From NCBI GenBank assembly GCA_903789665.1, contig CAIFEX010000017.1:1-64000 (forward strand): a DNA stretch of 64,000 bases, read 5' to 3'. Under the pieces are notes generated by a model. That model saw only the letters and a program-made list of their open reading frames with translations. It ran no database searches and was not told the DNA's origin. Positions 43,530-53,042 of the stretch are shown in pieces. The position numbers were made by a program, and so were the translations under genes. Source of the DNA: an uncultured Clostridium sp. (GTDB lineage Bacteria; Bacillota; Clostridia; Clostridiales; Clostridiaceae). Position 1 is the stretch's first letter; each line of letters opens with the position of its first letter.

Positions 43530-45992
43530 CTAATTATTATTAACATTAACCTTGTCAGCATTAATTTTGCTGAAAGTTAATTCGTCATTACTTACATCTG
43601 CTTTTATGCTGTCGCCTTTTTTAACATTTCCCTCAAGCATTTCTTCAGAAAGCTTATCTTCTACAATTTTAGTTATAGCCCTTCGCAGCGGCCTTGCACC
43701 ATAATTTATATCAAAGCCCTCTTTTGCCAATAACTTTTGAGCTTTTTCAGTAAAGCTGATTTTTATATTTTGGGCTATAAGTCTGGAAGATACATTCTTC
43801 AGCATAAGTTTCACTATTTGTACTAGATCTTTTTCCTCCAGCGGATGAAAAACTATTATATCATCAATCCTATTTAAAAATTCAGGTCTAAAGGATTTTT
43901 TCAGTTCCTCCATTATATTGTCTTTCATTTTCTCATATTGACTTTCCTTCGCACTCTTATCATCAACTGCAAACCCCATGGTTTTTTGTTTTTTTATAGT
44001 GGAAACTCCTACATTGGAAGTCATTATTATTATAGTGTTTTTAAAGTTCACCGTCTTTCCTTTACCATCTGTCAATCTGCCGTCTTCCAATATCTGCAGC
44101 AATATATTGAATACTTCAGGATGCGCTTTTTCTATTTCATCAAATAACACCACTGAATACGGGTTTCGCCTTACTTTTTCAGTAAGCTGGCCGCCTTCAT
44201 CATATCCGACATACCCTGGAGGTGAACCTATCAACCTGGATACAGTATGTTTTTCCATATACTCAGACATGTCAATTCTTATCATATTGTTCTCATCGCC
44301 AAACATAGCCTCGGCCAATGCTTTTGACAGTTCAGTCTTACCAACGCCAGTAGGTCCCAAAAATATAAATGAACCTATAGGCCTTTTCGGATCTTTAAGC
44401 CCCACTCTAGCTCTTCTCACCGCTCTAGATATGGATTTAACTGCCTCATCCTGACCTATTACTCTCTTATGAAGAATTTTTTCCAAGTTCAGCAATCTTT
44501 CAGATTCCTTTTCCGTTAACTTTTCTACAGGGATATTAGTCCATTGAGATACAACTGATGCAACCTGCGGCTCTCCGACTATAAGTGTAGATACCTCTTT
44601 TTTAGTCTTCCAATTTGTCTTTAAATCCTCCAATTTATCTTTTAACTTCTTTTCTTCATCTCTTAATTTAGCTGCTTTCTCAAAATCTTGAACTCTGATG
44701 GAATCTTCCTTTTCCTTCGTTATCTTTTCGAGATCCTTCTCCAATTTTTTCAAATCAGGCGGGGCAACTAAATTTTGTATCCTGACTTTAGCGGCGGCTT
44801 CATCAATTAAATCAATCGCTTTATCCGGCAAATACCTTTCCGTAATATACCTGTCTGACAAATTTACCGCAGCTTCAATGGCTTCATCTATTATCTTGAC
44901 CCTATGATGTGCTTCATATTTATCTCTTAGTCCCTTCAGTATCAAAACAGCTTCTTTCTTAGTGGGTTCCCCTACCAATATAGGTTGAAACCTTCTCTCA
45001 AGAGCAGAATCTTTCTCAATATACTTTCTGTATTCATCTATAGTCGTAGCCCCGATACATTGAATTTCCCCTCTGGCCAAAGCAGGTTTCAATATATTTG
45101 AAGCATCTATAGCTCCTTCGGCAGCTCCTGCACCTATTATTGTATGAACTTCATCTATAAACAGTATCACATTGCCTGCTTTTCTTATTTCCTCCATGAC
45201 TTTTTTAAGTCTTTCCTCAAATTCTCCTCTATATTTTGAACCGGCTATCATGGAAGATAGATCCAGTGTGACTACTCTTTTCCCCTTTAAAAGTTCAGGA
45301 ATATTATCCGAAACTATTTTTTCCGCCAGTCCTTCTGCTATAGCAGTTTTTCCTACTCCGGGATCCCCTATTAGACAAGGATTGTTCTTAGTCCTCCTGC
45401 TTAATATTTCAAGAACCCTTTGGGTCTCTTTTTCCCTACCTATCACAGGATCGAGCTTTCCCTCCCTTGCCAGATCCGTCAAATCTCTTCCAAACTGATC
45501 AAGAGTTGGAGTAGGTTCACCATTTGTTTTCTTAATTCCATTCAAATTTGAAGATTGCTCTCCTGAAAGTGCCTCTATAAGTTGTTTCCTTAGTTTGTTA
45601 AAGTCCGCACCCAAATTATTTAGGATAGTAAAAGCCACGCCTTCTGATTCTCTAATTAACGCAAGCAAAATATGCTCCGGGCTGATATAATTATGATTCA
45701 AATTTCTAGCTTCAAACAGACTCAATTCCAAAAGCCTTTTTGTTCTGGGAGTAAGAGGAATTTCCTTATTGTATAGATCTACTTCACCTCTGCCCTCATA
45801 TTCCTCTATAAAGCTCCGCACCGCTTCAATTGTAATATTCATATTATTCAAAAGATTCTTGGCTATCCCATCTTCCTTCAATATGCCAAGAAGTACATGT
45901 TCCGTACCCACATATCCATGTTGAAGTGCCTGAGCTTCTTCTTGAGCATAAATAAGTACTTTTTGTGCTCTTTCTGTAAATCTTCCAAACAT
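43530..45992 (-). CDS. clpC: ATP-dependent Clp protease ATP-binding subunit ClpC
   Basis: AAA+ unfoldase partnering ClpP; degrades arginine-phosphorylated and misfolded proteins. N-terminal double Clp-N repeats, AAA-1 with GDPGVGKTA near residue 208, a central coiled-coil linker with UVR motif ([20 protein letters not shown]) and AAA-2 with GPTGVGKTE near 545. About 820 aa. Two ATGs are adjacent and I used the second. Last gene of the CtsR operon. Confidence 0.98.
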   Translation of the reverse strand: MFGRFTERAQKVLIYAQEEAQALQHGYVGTEHVLLGILKEDGIAKNLLNNMNITIEAVRSFIEEYEGRGEVDLYNKEIPLTPRTKRLLELSLFEARNLNHNYISPEHILLALIRESEGVAFTILNNLGADFNKLRKQLIEALSGEQSSNLNGIKKTNGEPTPTLDQFGRDLTDLAREGKLDPVIGREKETQRVLEILSRRTKNNPCLIGDPGVGKTAIAEGLAEKIVSDNIPELLKGKRVVTLDLSSMIAGSKYRGEFEERLKKVMEEIRKAGNVILFIDEVHTIIGAGAAEGAIDASNILKPALARGEIQCIGATTIDEYRKYIEKDSALERRFQPILVGEPTKKEAVLILKGLRDKYEAHHRVKIIDEAIEAAVNLSDRYITERYLPDKAIDLIDEAAAKVRIQNLVAPPDLKKLEKDLEKITKEKEDSIRVQDFEKAAKLRDEEKKLKDKLEDLKTNWKTKKEVSTLIVGEPQVASVVSQWTNIPVEKLTEKESERLLNLEKILHKRVIGQDEAVKSISRAVRRARVGLKDPKRPIGSFIFLGPTGVGKTELSKALAEAMFGDENNMIRIDMSEYMEKHTVSRLIGSPPGYVGYDEGGQLTEKVRRNPYSVVLFDEIEKAHPEVFNILLQILEDGRLTDGKGKTVNFKNTIIIMTSNVGVSTIKKQKTMGFAVDDKSAKESQYEKMKDNIMEELKKSFRPEFLNRIDDIIVFHPLEEKDLVQIVKLMLKNVSSRLIAQNIKISFTEKAQKLLAKEGFDINYGARPLRRAITKIVEDKLSEEMLEGNVKKGDSIKADVSNDELTFSKINADKVNVNNN

Positions 45993-46018
45993 CATAATGT
46001 CTCACCTTCCTTTTTTAC

Positions 46019-47053
46019 CTATTTGTTATCTATCGCTAATTCTTTCCTAACAAGTTTTGCCCTATTAAAATCTCTCTCTCCCCTAGACAAATTTCTATTA
46101 TACTGTTTTTGTATCGCAGCTGGCTGTATATTTATCAAAAGATTATTTAAAGCAACTTTATTCACATCTTTGATTATTCCCATCTCAACTCCCAATCTCA
46201 CATCAGATAAGAGCTTCAGACATTCATTTGAATCTAAAAGCACGGCTGATCTCAATACACCAAGTGCCCTATAAACTCTGTCTTCTAATTCATATCTATA
46301 TTTTTTCATAAGGCTTTCTCTGGAAATCTTTTCTTCATTTATAACCTGGATAACTATAGCCTTCAGATTGCTCAATATCTCTTCCTCGCTTCGCCCCAAA
46401 GTTATCTGATTAGAAATCTGATATATATTTCCCACCACTTTAGAGCCTTCGCCATATAAGCCTCTAACGGTCATTCCAACTTGAGCCAGGGCATTTAAGA
46501 GCCCATTCATTTGATTGTTCAGTGAAAGTGCAGGAAGATGCAGCATAACAGATGCCCTCAACCCTGTACCCACATTAGTAGGACACGCCGTTAAATACCC
46601 TAATTTTTCATCAAACGCATAGTCTAAATTTTCTTCAAGGAGATCATCGATTTTATCACTTACATTATATGCCTCTTCCAAATTCAACCCTGCCGTTATA
46701 CATTGAATCCTTATATGATCTTCTTCATTTATCATTATACTTACAGTTTCCTTATCATTAAGAATAAAGGCTGTTTTATCACTATTGTCTATTAAATTTT
46801 TGCTTATAAGATGTTTTTCAAAATAAAGCTGTCTTTCATTATTATTTTTTTCCCATAAATATTGAGTTTTAAATTTCTCTTGAATTTCGGGCAAAGTATA
46901 AAATGCATTCTCCACATTTTTTATTAAATTCCTACTCTTTTCTACATTCAACTTACGAGGAAAAGGGATTTTAGCCAAATTTCTTGCAAGCCTCATTCTG
47001 CTACTTATAACTAAATCCCCTTTATTATCACAAGCAGTGATCCAATTGTCCAT
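46019..47053 (-). CDS. mcsB: protein arginine kinase McsB
   Basis: Phosphagen-kinase homologue that phosphorylates Arg residues, marking proteins for ClpCP and inactivating CtsR. SSRMRLARNLAKIPFPRKL and the phosphagen-kinase motif CPTNVGTGLRASVMLHLPAL with the active Cys are intact. 344 aa, 3 nt after mcsA. Confidence 0.97.
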   Translation of the reverse strand: MDNWITACDNKGDLVISSRMRLARNLAKIPFPRKLNVEKSRNLIKNVENAFYTLPEIQEKFKTQYLWEKNNNERQLYFEKHLISKNLIDNSDKTAFILNDKETVSIMINEEDHIRIQCITAGLNLEEAYNVSDKIDDLLEENLDYAFDEKLGYLTACPTNVGTGLRASVMLHLPALSLNNQMNGLLNALAQVGMTVRGLYGEGSKVVGNIYQISNQITLGRSEEEILSNLKAIVIQVINEEKISRESLMKKYRYELEDRVYRALGVLRSAVLLDSNECLKLLSDVRLGVEMGIIKDVNKVALNNLLINIQPAAIQKQYNRNLSRGERDFNRAKLVRKELAIDNK

Positions 47054-47056
47054 AAG

Positions 47057-47611
47057 CTAATCCTCCCCTTTATTTTCTTTATTTTTATCTTGATCAGGCT
47101 GCTTTTCCATATCCTTTATCATATCTCTTATTGTAGCCGCTTTTTCATATTGTTCCAACGACACTGCCTTTTTAAGATCTGATTTCAATTTCAAAAGTTT
47201 CTTTTTTTGAATCATATCTTTACCGGCTCTTTGCGGTATTTTCCCCTTGTGATCCAAATTAACCTGAACTCTTTTTATAATCGGATCCAAAATATTTTTG
47301 AAATTTTTATAACATTCACTGCATCCCAGAAGACCAGTTTTCTTAAATTCATTATAAGAAGTACCGCAATTTTTACAGGATATATCAAAACTCTTATATT
47401 GTTCATTATTGGCATTCACCATATAGTCCATTATTCCGCTCAGTATATTTTGGAAACTAAAGGGTGATACAAAATCTATCTGAGGTACAGTATTAAGTAT
47501 TCCTTTTTCCATAGCACATTTCTCACATAAATTAATCTCCTGTTTAGTTCCATTTATTATCTTTGTTATATGAATTGTAGCTTCATTTTTCTTACATATA
47601 TCACAAAGCAC
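47057..47611 (-). CDS. mcsA: McsA, activator of McsB arginine kinase
   Basis: Zinc-binding modulator of McsB and ClpC. CxxC pairs at CDICKK, LCEKC, SCKNC and GCSEC give two zinc sites. The C-terminal UVR motif (LKKAVSLEQYEKAATIRDMI) is typical. 184 aa, operon order ctsR-mcsA-mcsB-clpC. Confidence 0.96.
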   Translation of the reverse strand: MLCDICKKNEATIHITKIINGTKQEINLCEKCAMEKGILNTVPQIDFVSPFSFQNILSGIMDYMVNANNEQYKSFDISCKNCGTSYNEFKKTGLLGCSECYKNFKNILDPIIKRVQVNLDHKGKIPQRAGKDMIQKKKLLKLKSDLKKAVSLEQYEKAATIRDMIKDMEKQPDQDKNKENKGED

Positions 47612-47668
47612 ATTATCACTCCCAAATGTATATTTATTCCTTTCACATAATTTTATTATATCATATAT

Positions 47669-48154
47669 TTACCTATTAATAACAAATTTAGATGTATTAA
47701 ATATAAGTACCATAACCGCCTTTAAAATCTCTGCCCTTAGTTTGTTTTTACTTTCAAGCTGTACATTAACCAATGTCCTATCATTTATAACAGTTTTCAA
47801 TATCATGTTTTCTCTTTCCGTTACTATATCTTCTTCAAATAATCTCTCTATAATTTTCGCGGCAGAATTATAAGTTATACTGTCACCTATTTTTTCAATT
47901 ATGGTCTTAAGTAAATTTTTATTACAGTTAAACTCCATCTTTTTTATAATTATACATCCGCCGCCCCCTCTTTTACTTTCTATATAATAACCTTTATCCA
48001 TAGTAAATCGAGTAGTCAGTACATAATTTATCTGAGAAGGAGCACAGCTGAAATAATTAGCCAAATCATTTCTTCCAATCTGGAGTTGAGTTTCATCACT
48101 ATTATTAAACATATCCTTTATAAATTCTTCTATTACATCTGACAACCTTGCCAC
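47669..48154 (-). CDS. ctsR: class III stress gene repressor CtsR
   Basis: Heat-sensing repressor of clp genes. The winged helix-turn-helix with the glycine-rich wing (YYIESKRGGGGCIIIKK) and the N-terminal RLSDVIEEFIKDMFN are clear. 161 aa. It starts at GTG behind AAGGTG. Autoregulated through the operator about 20 nt upstream. Confidence 0.96.
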   Translation of the reverse strand: MARLSDVIEEFIKDMFNNSDETQLQIGRNDLANYFSCAPSQINYVLTTRFTMDKGYYIESKRGGGGCIIIKKMEFNCNKNLLKTIIEKIGDSITYNSAAKIIERLFEEDIVTERENMILKTVINDRTLVNVQLESKNKLRAEILKAVMVLIFNTSKFVINR

Positions 48155-48165
48155 ATTATCACCTT

Positions 48166-48188
48166 CTTGACTTTGACTTTCTTTGACT
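48166..48188 (-). promoter_or_regulatory. CtsR operator
   Basis: Two direct heptads AGTCAAA (48182-48188 and 48172-48178) are separated by exactly 3 nt, the known CtsR-box layout. A third, partial repeat GTCAAG (48166-48171) follows directly. Located just after the -10 of the ctsR promoter. Confidence 0.9.
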
Positions 48189-48196
48189 TTTATTTA

Positions 48197-48225
48197 ATGA
48201 TATTATTAATTCTCTCTTTAATCAA
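48197..48225 (-). promoter_or_regulatory. promoter of the ctsR operon
   Basis: -35 TTGATT (48220-48225), 17-bp spacer, -10 TATCAT (48197-48202). The CtsR heptads begin 8 nt downstream of the -10, so bound repressor would cover the start site. Confidence 0.7.
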
Positions 48226-48332
48226 ATCTTATATAAGCTAATATCAAGCAATCTTTCACTATATATTCAACATACACATTATTATGCCCATTTTTTAAAA
48301 TATATCTAAGTTTTAAATGCAGCTCTATAATT

Positions 48333-48965
48333 CTATACTGTCTCTACCTTATTGACTTTTCCTAAATGTGACGAATCTCCATGTAAAATAACAGTAGCTT
48401 GTCCATTTTGTATATTGACCTGACTCAGACTTGTTTGATGGATATACGGAGTGTGCCACAATTTTTCTAAAGGTGTATTTTCAAAATATGCCATTATTAC
48501 TTTTAAAGTTACGGCATGAGTTACAATCAATACATTTTTACCATCGCACTTATTTATAATTCCCTTAATTAATGGTACAACCCTATCTTTTACATGTTCA
48601 AATTTTTCACCACCTTCTGGTTCATAAACATCAGGGCTAGTCCAAAAATTATGAAGCTGCTCCGGATTCTTTTTTCCAATTTCCTTCTGGTTAAATCCCT
48701 CCCATTTTCCCAAATCTATTTCCATAAGCCTGTCATCTTTTATTATAGGTATATTCCTAGATTCCACTAGTATTTTTGCAGTCCTCAATGCCCTACCTGA
48801 AGGGCTGGAATATACCACACTAAAATCAATGCTTTTCAATCTCTTTTTCAACAGATTGGCTTGTCGAATTCCTTCTTCAGTAAGCGGGGAGTCCTTTCTA
48901 CCCTGCATCCTTTTTTCAGTATTCCACACTGTTTCCCCATGTCTTGTTATATATAATTTAACCAT
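48333..48965 (-). CDS. histidine phosphatase family protein (GpmB/CobC-like)
   Basis: The catalytic RHGE motif is at residues 8-11 (LYITRHGETVWNTEKRMQG), with SSPSGRALRTA and VLIVTHAVTLKVIM completing the active site. 210 aa. The substrate cannot be fixed from sequence: members act on phosphoglycerate, alpha-ribazole phosphate or other small phosphates. It stands alone upstream of the ctsR promoter. Confidence 0.92.
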   Translation of the reverse strand: MVKLYITRHGETVWNTEKRMQGRKDSPLTEEGIRQANLLKKRLKSIDFSVVYSSPSGRALRTAKILVESRNIPIIKDDRLMEIDLGKWEGFNQKEIGKKNPEQLHNFWTSPDVYEPEGGEKFEHVKDRVVPLIKGIINKCDGKNVLIVTHAVTLKVIMAYFENTPLEKLWHTPYIHQTSLSQVNIQNGQATVILHGDSSHLGKVNKVETV

Positions 48966-49043
48966 AAATTTCTCTCCTTAATCAAGTATAAAATATAGTT
49001 CCTATAATTTTTTATTATATCATATAAATGATATTTTTTTAAT

Positions 49044-49283
49044 TCAGTTTCTATATCTAGATGCTCTTATATAACGCCGCTTTCCACTATAAACCTCATC
49101 TGAAACAATATTAAATTTTTTATTTTTTAACATTTTGTATATTATCTCTTTGTTTTCCTCTTCCTTTTCATCTATTTCTACAGTCAAATCATCCTTCTCT
49201 CCTGCTATTGATATATAATCGTATATAACACTACAATCTTCCGGGGAAATCTTTCCCCGTATATTCATTTTATATTTGGACAT
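49044..49283 (-). CDS. small hypothetical protein
   Basis: 79 aa, ATG behind AAAGGAG, so probably real. Acidic middle (EIDEKEEENKEIIYKMLKNK) and a basic, Tyr/Arg-rich end (SGKRRYIRASRYRN). The predicted mixed alpha/beta pattern is not recognised as a family. It lies between the EF-G-like gene and the histidine phosphatase. No function assigned. Confidence 0.72.
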   Translation of the reverse strand: MSKYKMNIRGKISPEDCSVIYDYISIAGEKDDLTVEIDEKEEENKEIIYKMLKNKKFNIVSDEVYSGKRRYIRASRYRN

Positions 49284-49359
49284 GGATATCTCCTTTTAAT
49301 TAAAAATAATTGCCAATAAAATTATTATCTATTTTATTTTATCAAAATATACATGCATT

Positions 49360-49394
49360 AAAAAACTGTCCCAAATAAATCTTGAGACAGTTTC
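49360..49394 (-). terminator. terminator after the EF-G-like gene
   Basis: AAACTGTCTC and GGGACAGTTT (49384-49393 with 49363-49372) form a 10-bp stem with one wobble pair, followed by TTT on the minus strand, just past the stop codon. Confidence 0.82.
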
Positions 49395-49400
49395 ACTGCT

Positions 49401-51485
49401 TTACCCCTCTTTAACTTTTATTTTACTTTCTATTATCTTATTTGCTTCGGAACCCGGCACCTCTTCATACCTTTCAAATCTCATTGTAAAATTTCCTCTA
49501 GCCTGAGTCATGGATCTTAAATCTGTAGCATACCTGAACATCTCGGCCTGAGGAACTTCAGATATTATCACCTGGTATTTTCCTGAGCTTTCCATTCCCA
49601 ATACCTTGCCTCTTTTTTTGTTTATATCGCCAATCACATCACCCATATAGCATTCAGGAATATATACTTCAACATGTTCAATTGGTTCCAACAAAATGGG
49701 TCCAGCTTCCATAAGCCCTCTTTTATAGGCCAGCGAAGCAGCTATTTTAAATGCCATCTCTGAAGAATCCACAGGATGATACGAACCATCATGAAGAGTT
49801 GCTCTCAGCCTTATTACAGGGTAACCGGCCAGAACTCCATGATTTATGCATTCCCGCAGACCTTTTTCTACTGCTGGAATATATTGTCTTGGCACTACCC
49901 CGCCCACTACTTTATCTACAAATTCCAAATCATCTTCTCCATCAGTCCTCGGTTCAAATTTAATTTTCACATCACCATACTGCCCATGTCCTCCAGATTG
50001 CTTTTTATGTTTTCCTTGAACATCAGAGGATCTCTTTATAGTCTCCCTGTAAGGTACCTTGGGCCGCTGCAAAATAACTTCTATTCCAAATTTAGATTTC
50101 AACTTAGACGATATAACATCAATGTGAGTTTCACCTAATCCAGATATTATCGCTTCTGCATTTTCCGTATCCCTGGACACTTTAAACGTGAGATCTTCTT
50201 CCACCATTTTATTCAATCCATTTAATATTTTATCCTCATCATTTTTAGATTTAGGCAAAATTGCCATTGAAATCACAGGTTCAGGAAACTCAATATCTTT
50301 AAATGCTATAGACGACTTAGGGCAACATAGAGTATCCCCCGTACTCGTAAATTGCAGTTTAGCCACAGCCCCTAAATCACCTGCAGTTATTTCAGAAACA
50401 GGAATTTGCTGTTTTCCTCTTAAAAAATACATACTTCCTATCTTTTCATTTTTATTCTTCTTAACATTGTATACCACCGTATCGGATTTTAACTTCCCTG
50501 TCATAACTCTAAACAAAGATAATTTTCCTACAAACGGATCAATTATAGTTTTAAAAACAAAAGCCGAAAAAGGCTTTTTTTTATCTATTCTCACAGTTAG
50601 TTCAGAATTATTTTTCAAATTTTCCGCCTTTACAGGCACCATATTTTCCGGTGATGGAAAACATTCAATTATATCTTCAATCAAAGTTTCCATTCCTATT
50701 CCAGTTAAAGCAGAACCACACATTACAGGTACTACTTCTCCATTTGAACATCCATTTATCAAACCCGCATATATATCCTTATCCTCCAGAGTACCTTCAT
50801 CTAAATATTTATCCAAAAGTTTTTCATCCGTTTCAGCTACGGCTTCTATTACCATATTTTTACATTCGGCTATTTTTTCTAAAATATCTTTAGGTATATC
50901 TGCTTCCTTCATGATTTTTGTCTTATTATCAAATATTCTGGCCCTTTTTGAAATAACGTTTACAACGCCTTTAAAACCACTTTCAACACCTATGGGATAT
51001 TGAACCGGCACTACAGATATGCCAAATTTCCGCTTTAAATCTTCCAAAACTTTTTCAAAATTAGAATTTTCTCTATCAAGCTTATTTATATAAAAAGCTC
51101 TCGGTAAATTATATTTATTTACATAATCCCAACATTTCTCTGTTCCAACTTGAACTCCAGATACACCTGATACAACAATCAATGCCGTATCAACTGCCCT
51201 CAGCCCTTCCACAGTTTCACCCACAAAATCAAAATATCCCGGCATATCAACTAAATTTATCTTCACATCGTTATACTCGCAGGAAGCTAAAGATGTGGAT
51301 AAAGATATTTTTCTCTTTTTTTCTTCTGTATTATAATCACTGACAGTATTTCCATTCTCAATTCTTCCAAGTCTGTCTATAGTCTTGGTATAGTAAAGTA
51401 TTGCTTCTGTTAATGTAGTCTTCCCGGATCCACTGTGACCGATAATTCCTACATTCCTTAAATGTTCTGTTGAGTAGTTTTTCAT
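49401..51485 (-). CDS. elongation factor G-like protein (EF-G2 type)
   Basis: 694-aa translational GTPase with G1 GHSGSGKTT, G3 DMPGYFDF, G4 NKLD and the EF-G domains II-V ([35 protein letters not shown]). The catalytic His of the DxPGH motif is replaced by Tyr and the Thr/Cys before Pro by Met. Tyr at this place is known in EF-G2-type paralogues, whose role is unclear. ATG at 51485 follows GGGGG. Monocistronic, with its own terminator. Confidence 0.93.
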   Translation of the reverse strand: MKNYSTEHLRNVGIIGHSGSGKTTLTEAILYYTKTIDRLGRIENGNTVSDYNTEEKKRKISLSTSLASCEYNDVKINLVDMPGYFDFVGETVEGLRAVDTALIVVSGVSGVQVGTEKCWDYVNKYNLPRAFYINKLDRENSNFEKVLEDLKRKFGISVVPVQYPIGVESGFKGVVNVISKRARIFDNKTKIMKEADIPKDILEKIAECKNMVIEAVAETDEKLLDKYLDEGTLEDKDIYAGLINGCSNGEVVPVMCGSALTGIGMETLIEDIIECFPSPENMVPVKAENLKNNSELTVRIDKKKPFSAFVFKTIIDPFVGKLSLFRVMTGKLKSDTVVYNVKKNKNEKIGSMYFLRGKQQIPVSEITAGDLGAVAKLQFTSTGDTLCCPKSSIAFKDIEFPEPVISMAILPKSKNDEDKILNGLNKMVEEDLTFKVSRDTENAEAIISGLGETHIDVISSKLKSKFGIEVILQRPKVPYRETIKRSSDVQGKHKKQSGGHGQYGDVKIKFEPRTDGEDDLEFVDKVVGGVVPRQYIPAVEKGLRECINHGVLAGYPVIRLRATLHDGSYHPVDSSEMAFKIAASLAYKRGLMEAGPILLEPIEHVEVYIPECYMGDVIGDINKKRGKVLGMESSGKYQVIISEVPQAEMFRYATDLRSMTQARGNFTMRFERYEEVPGSEANKIIESKIKVKEG

Positions 51486-51611
51486 AAGCAATTCCCCCTC
51501 TCACTTTACACTTAGTTTATATATTCTACTTACATCTCAAAATCCCTGCTAAAATTAAATAAATTTTCACAATAATATGATTTTAATAAATATATAAAAA
51601 ATATTTTTACA

Positions 51612-51641
51612 TAAAAAAAAAGAGCAACAAAATGTTACTCT
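51612..51641 (-). terminator. terminator of the 5S-tRNA-Ile-tRNA-Ala unit
   Basis: AGAGTAACA pairs with TGTTGCTCT (51621-51641, one wobble pair, 3-nt loop) and is followed by eight T residues on the minus strand, 3 nt past tRNA-Ala. A textbook intrinsic terminator. Confidence 0.93.
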
Positions 51642-51643
51642 TG

Positions 51644-51719
51644 TGGTGGAGATAAAGAGATTCGAACTCTTGACCCCCTGCGTGCAAGGCAGGTGCTCTC
51701 CCAGCTGAGCTATACCCCC
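51644..51719 (-). tRNA. tRNA-Ala (anticodon TGC)
   Basis: 76-nt cloverleaf: acceptor GGGGGTA, anticodon stem CCTGC/GCAGG with loop CTTGCAC, T-arm GTTCGAAT, encoded CCA. Co-transcribed with 5S rRNA and tRNA-Ile. Confidence 0.96.
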
Positions 51720-51722
51720 ACA

Positions 51723-51799
51723 TGGTGGACCTTCAGGGACTCGAACCCCGGACCAACCGGTTATGAGCCGGTTGCTCTAACCAACTGAGCTAAAGATCC
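51723..51799 (-). tRNA. tRNA-Ile2 (anticodon CAT, lysidine type)
   Basis: 77-nt cloverleaf with anticodon loop CTCATAA, acceptor GGATCTT/AAGGTCC and encoded CCA. The body resembles Bacillus tRNA-Ile with CAT anticodon much more than elongator tRNA-Met. C34 would be modified to lysidine by TilS to read AUA. Elongator Met is the alternative. Confidence 0.85.
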
Positions 51800-51806
51800 A
51801 TATATT

Positions 51807-51924
51807 ATCCGGCAGCGACCTGCTCTCCCACAGGGCCTCCCCTGCAGTACCCTCGGCACCGTGAAGCTTAACCTGCCTGTTCGGAATGGTAAGGGGTGTT
51901 ACCTTCACGTTATTATCACCGGAT
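51807..51924 (-). rRNA. rrf: 5S ribosomal RNA
   Basis: About 118 nt with closing helix ATCCGGTG / GCTGCCGGAT, the conserved loop CCATTCCGAACAGGCAGGTT and CACGGTGCCGAGGGTACTGC. No 16S or 23S gene precedes it. The next upstream feature is a promoter and then a protein gene, so this 5S is outside a full rrn operon. Ends are approximate by a few bases. Confidence 0.93.
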
Positions 51925-51951
51925 ATTTTTTCTTTCGCACTACAGTTTAAT

Positions 51952-51980
51952 ATTATACTGACATTTTTATTGATTGTCAA
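51952..51980 (-). promoter_or_regulatory. consensus sigma-A promoter for the 5S-tRNA unit
   Basis: -35 TTGACA (51975-51980), 17-bp spacer, -10 TATAAT (51952-51957), a perfect match to consensus, about 28 nt before the 5S 5' end. Confidence 0.9.
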
Positions 51981-52051
51981 TACTTTCTTTAAAAATCCGT
52001 CAAATTTCCCTCTGAAAGATAATTTTCTGCCAATTAAAAAATATTTTCTAA

Positions 52052-52993
52052 CTATACAGGACTAATTTTATAAAAAGTTATATGATCTCTCCATTTTCCA
52101 TTTATAAATAAGTATTTTTCATTTAAACCAAGTTTTTTAAATCCGCATCTTTTAAGAACTCTTTGAGATCTCAAGTTATCTACCAAGGTAGATGCTTCAA
52201 TCCTATGTAATTTTAGCTCATCAAAAGCATATTCCAAAACCAAACTCAATGCTTCTTTCATATATCCCCTGCCCTGCTCCTCTTCATCTATAGAATATCC
52301 CACGAATGCACTTTTAAACACTCCCAGCATTATATTGGATATCTGTACCTTGCCTATAAATTTCCTATCTTTAAATATACCAAAATTAGCACTTCTGCCA
52401 GATAAGAACTGCTTATAGCTTTCAATTAAATTTCTTTTTTGCACTTCAAGTGTATAAAAACTTTCCTCTCGTTCGGGTTCAAATTCACTTAAGTAAGTTC
52501 TATTTTTTATATAATAATTCAGTACACTTGCTGCATTTTCCGGTGTCAAAATAGATAATGTTATATGACTTCCCTTTATATGTAATCCTTTATTTATACG
52601 TATATTTTTAGTTTCATCAAGATCCAAACCAAATAATATTTCATTTTTATATTCGGAATCAGCCTTTATGCTTTTTGATATTATACCTTCAAGTTCAAAC
52701 CCCAGATCAGTAAATGCCTGTATATTTATATCCTCATGTGCCATTATATTTATTTTATTCAAATTAGCCTTTTTAAGAAGAATTTGTATAAAATTTTCCA
52801 GAGTATTCCTCAATAATTTATAACTGCGTTCTCCCCATCTATAAAATTTCAACCTAATCATACTATACTTATTGACTTCGGAAAGTTCAATTATAAATAT
52901 TCTTCCTATGGTAATGCCTAAATTATCTCTCACTATATATTCATTATCATTACCTTTGACCAAATCAATGGATACAAGCTGTTCCCTCAGCAT
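52052..52993 (-). CDS. two-part GNAT acetyltransferase (RimJ/RimL-like C-terminus)
   Basis: 313 aa. Residues from about 150 on form a RimJ/RimL-type N-acetyltransferase (SHITLSILTPENAASVLNYY, VGYSIDEEEQGRGYMKEAL with the acetyl-CoA loop Q-x-x-G-x-G/A, RVLKRCGFKKLGLNEKYLFI). The first 140 residues resemble a degenerate GNAT half (AFTDLGFELEGIISKSIKAD) without a clear acetyl-CoA loop. The ATG at 52993 follows GGGAG. Substrate unknown. Confidence 0.87.
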   Translation of the reverse strand: MLREQLVSIDLVKGNDNEYIVRDNLGITIGRIFIIELSEVNKYSMIRLKFYRWGERSYKLLRNTLENFIQILLKKANLNKINIMAHEDINIQAFTDLGFELEGIISKSIKADSEYKNEILFGLDLDETKNIRINKGLHIKGSHITLSILTPENAASVLNYYIKNRTYLSEFEPEREESFYTLEVQKRNLIESYKQFLSGRSANFGIFKDRKFIGKVQISNIMLGVFKSAFVGYSIDEEEQGRGYMKEALSLVLEYAFDELKLHRIEASTLVDNLRSQRVLKRCGFKKLGLNEKYLFINGKWRDHITFYKISPV

Positions 52994-53042
52994 TCTTATC
53001 GCTCCCAATTAAGTTCCACAATTATAATTCTAAAAAAGTATA

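Noticed and set aside
50188-51003. A 271-codon plus-strand open frame
   Set aside because: It is fully antisense to the EF-G-like gene, has low-complexity Ser/Phe/Ile content typical of shadow frames and no ribosome-binding site.
51777-51980. A 67-codon minus-strand open frame
   Set aside because: It lies across the 5S rRNA, its promoter and the end of tRNA-Ile, so it is not a protein gene.
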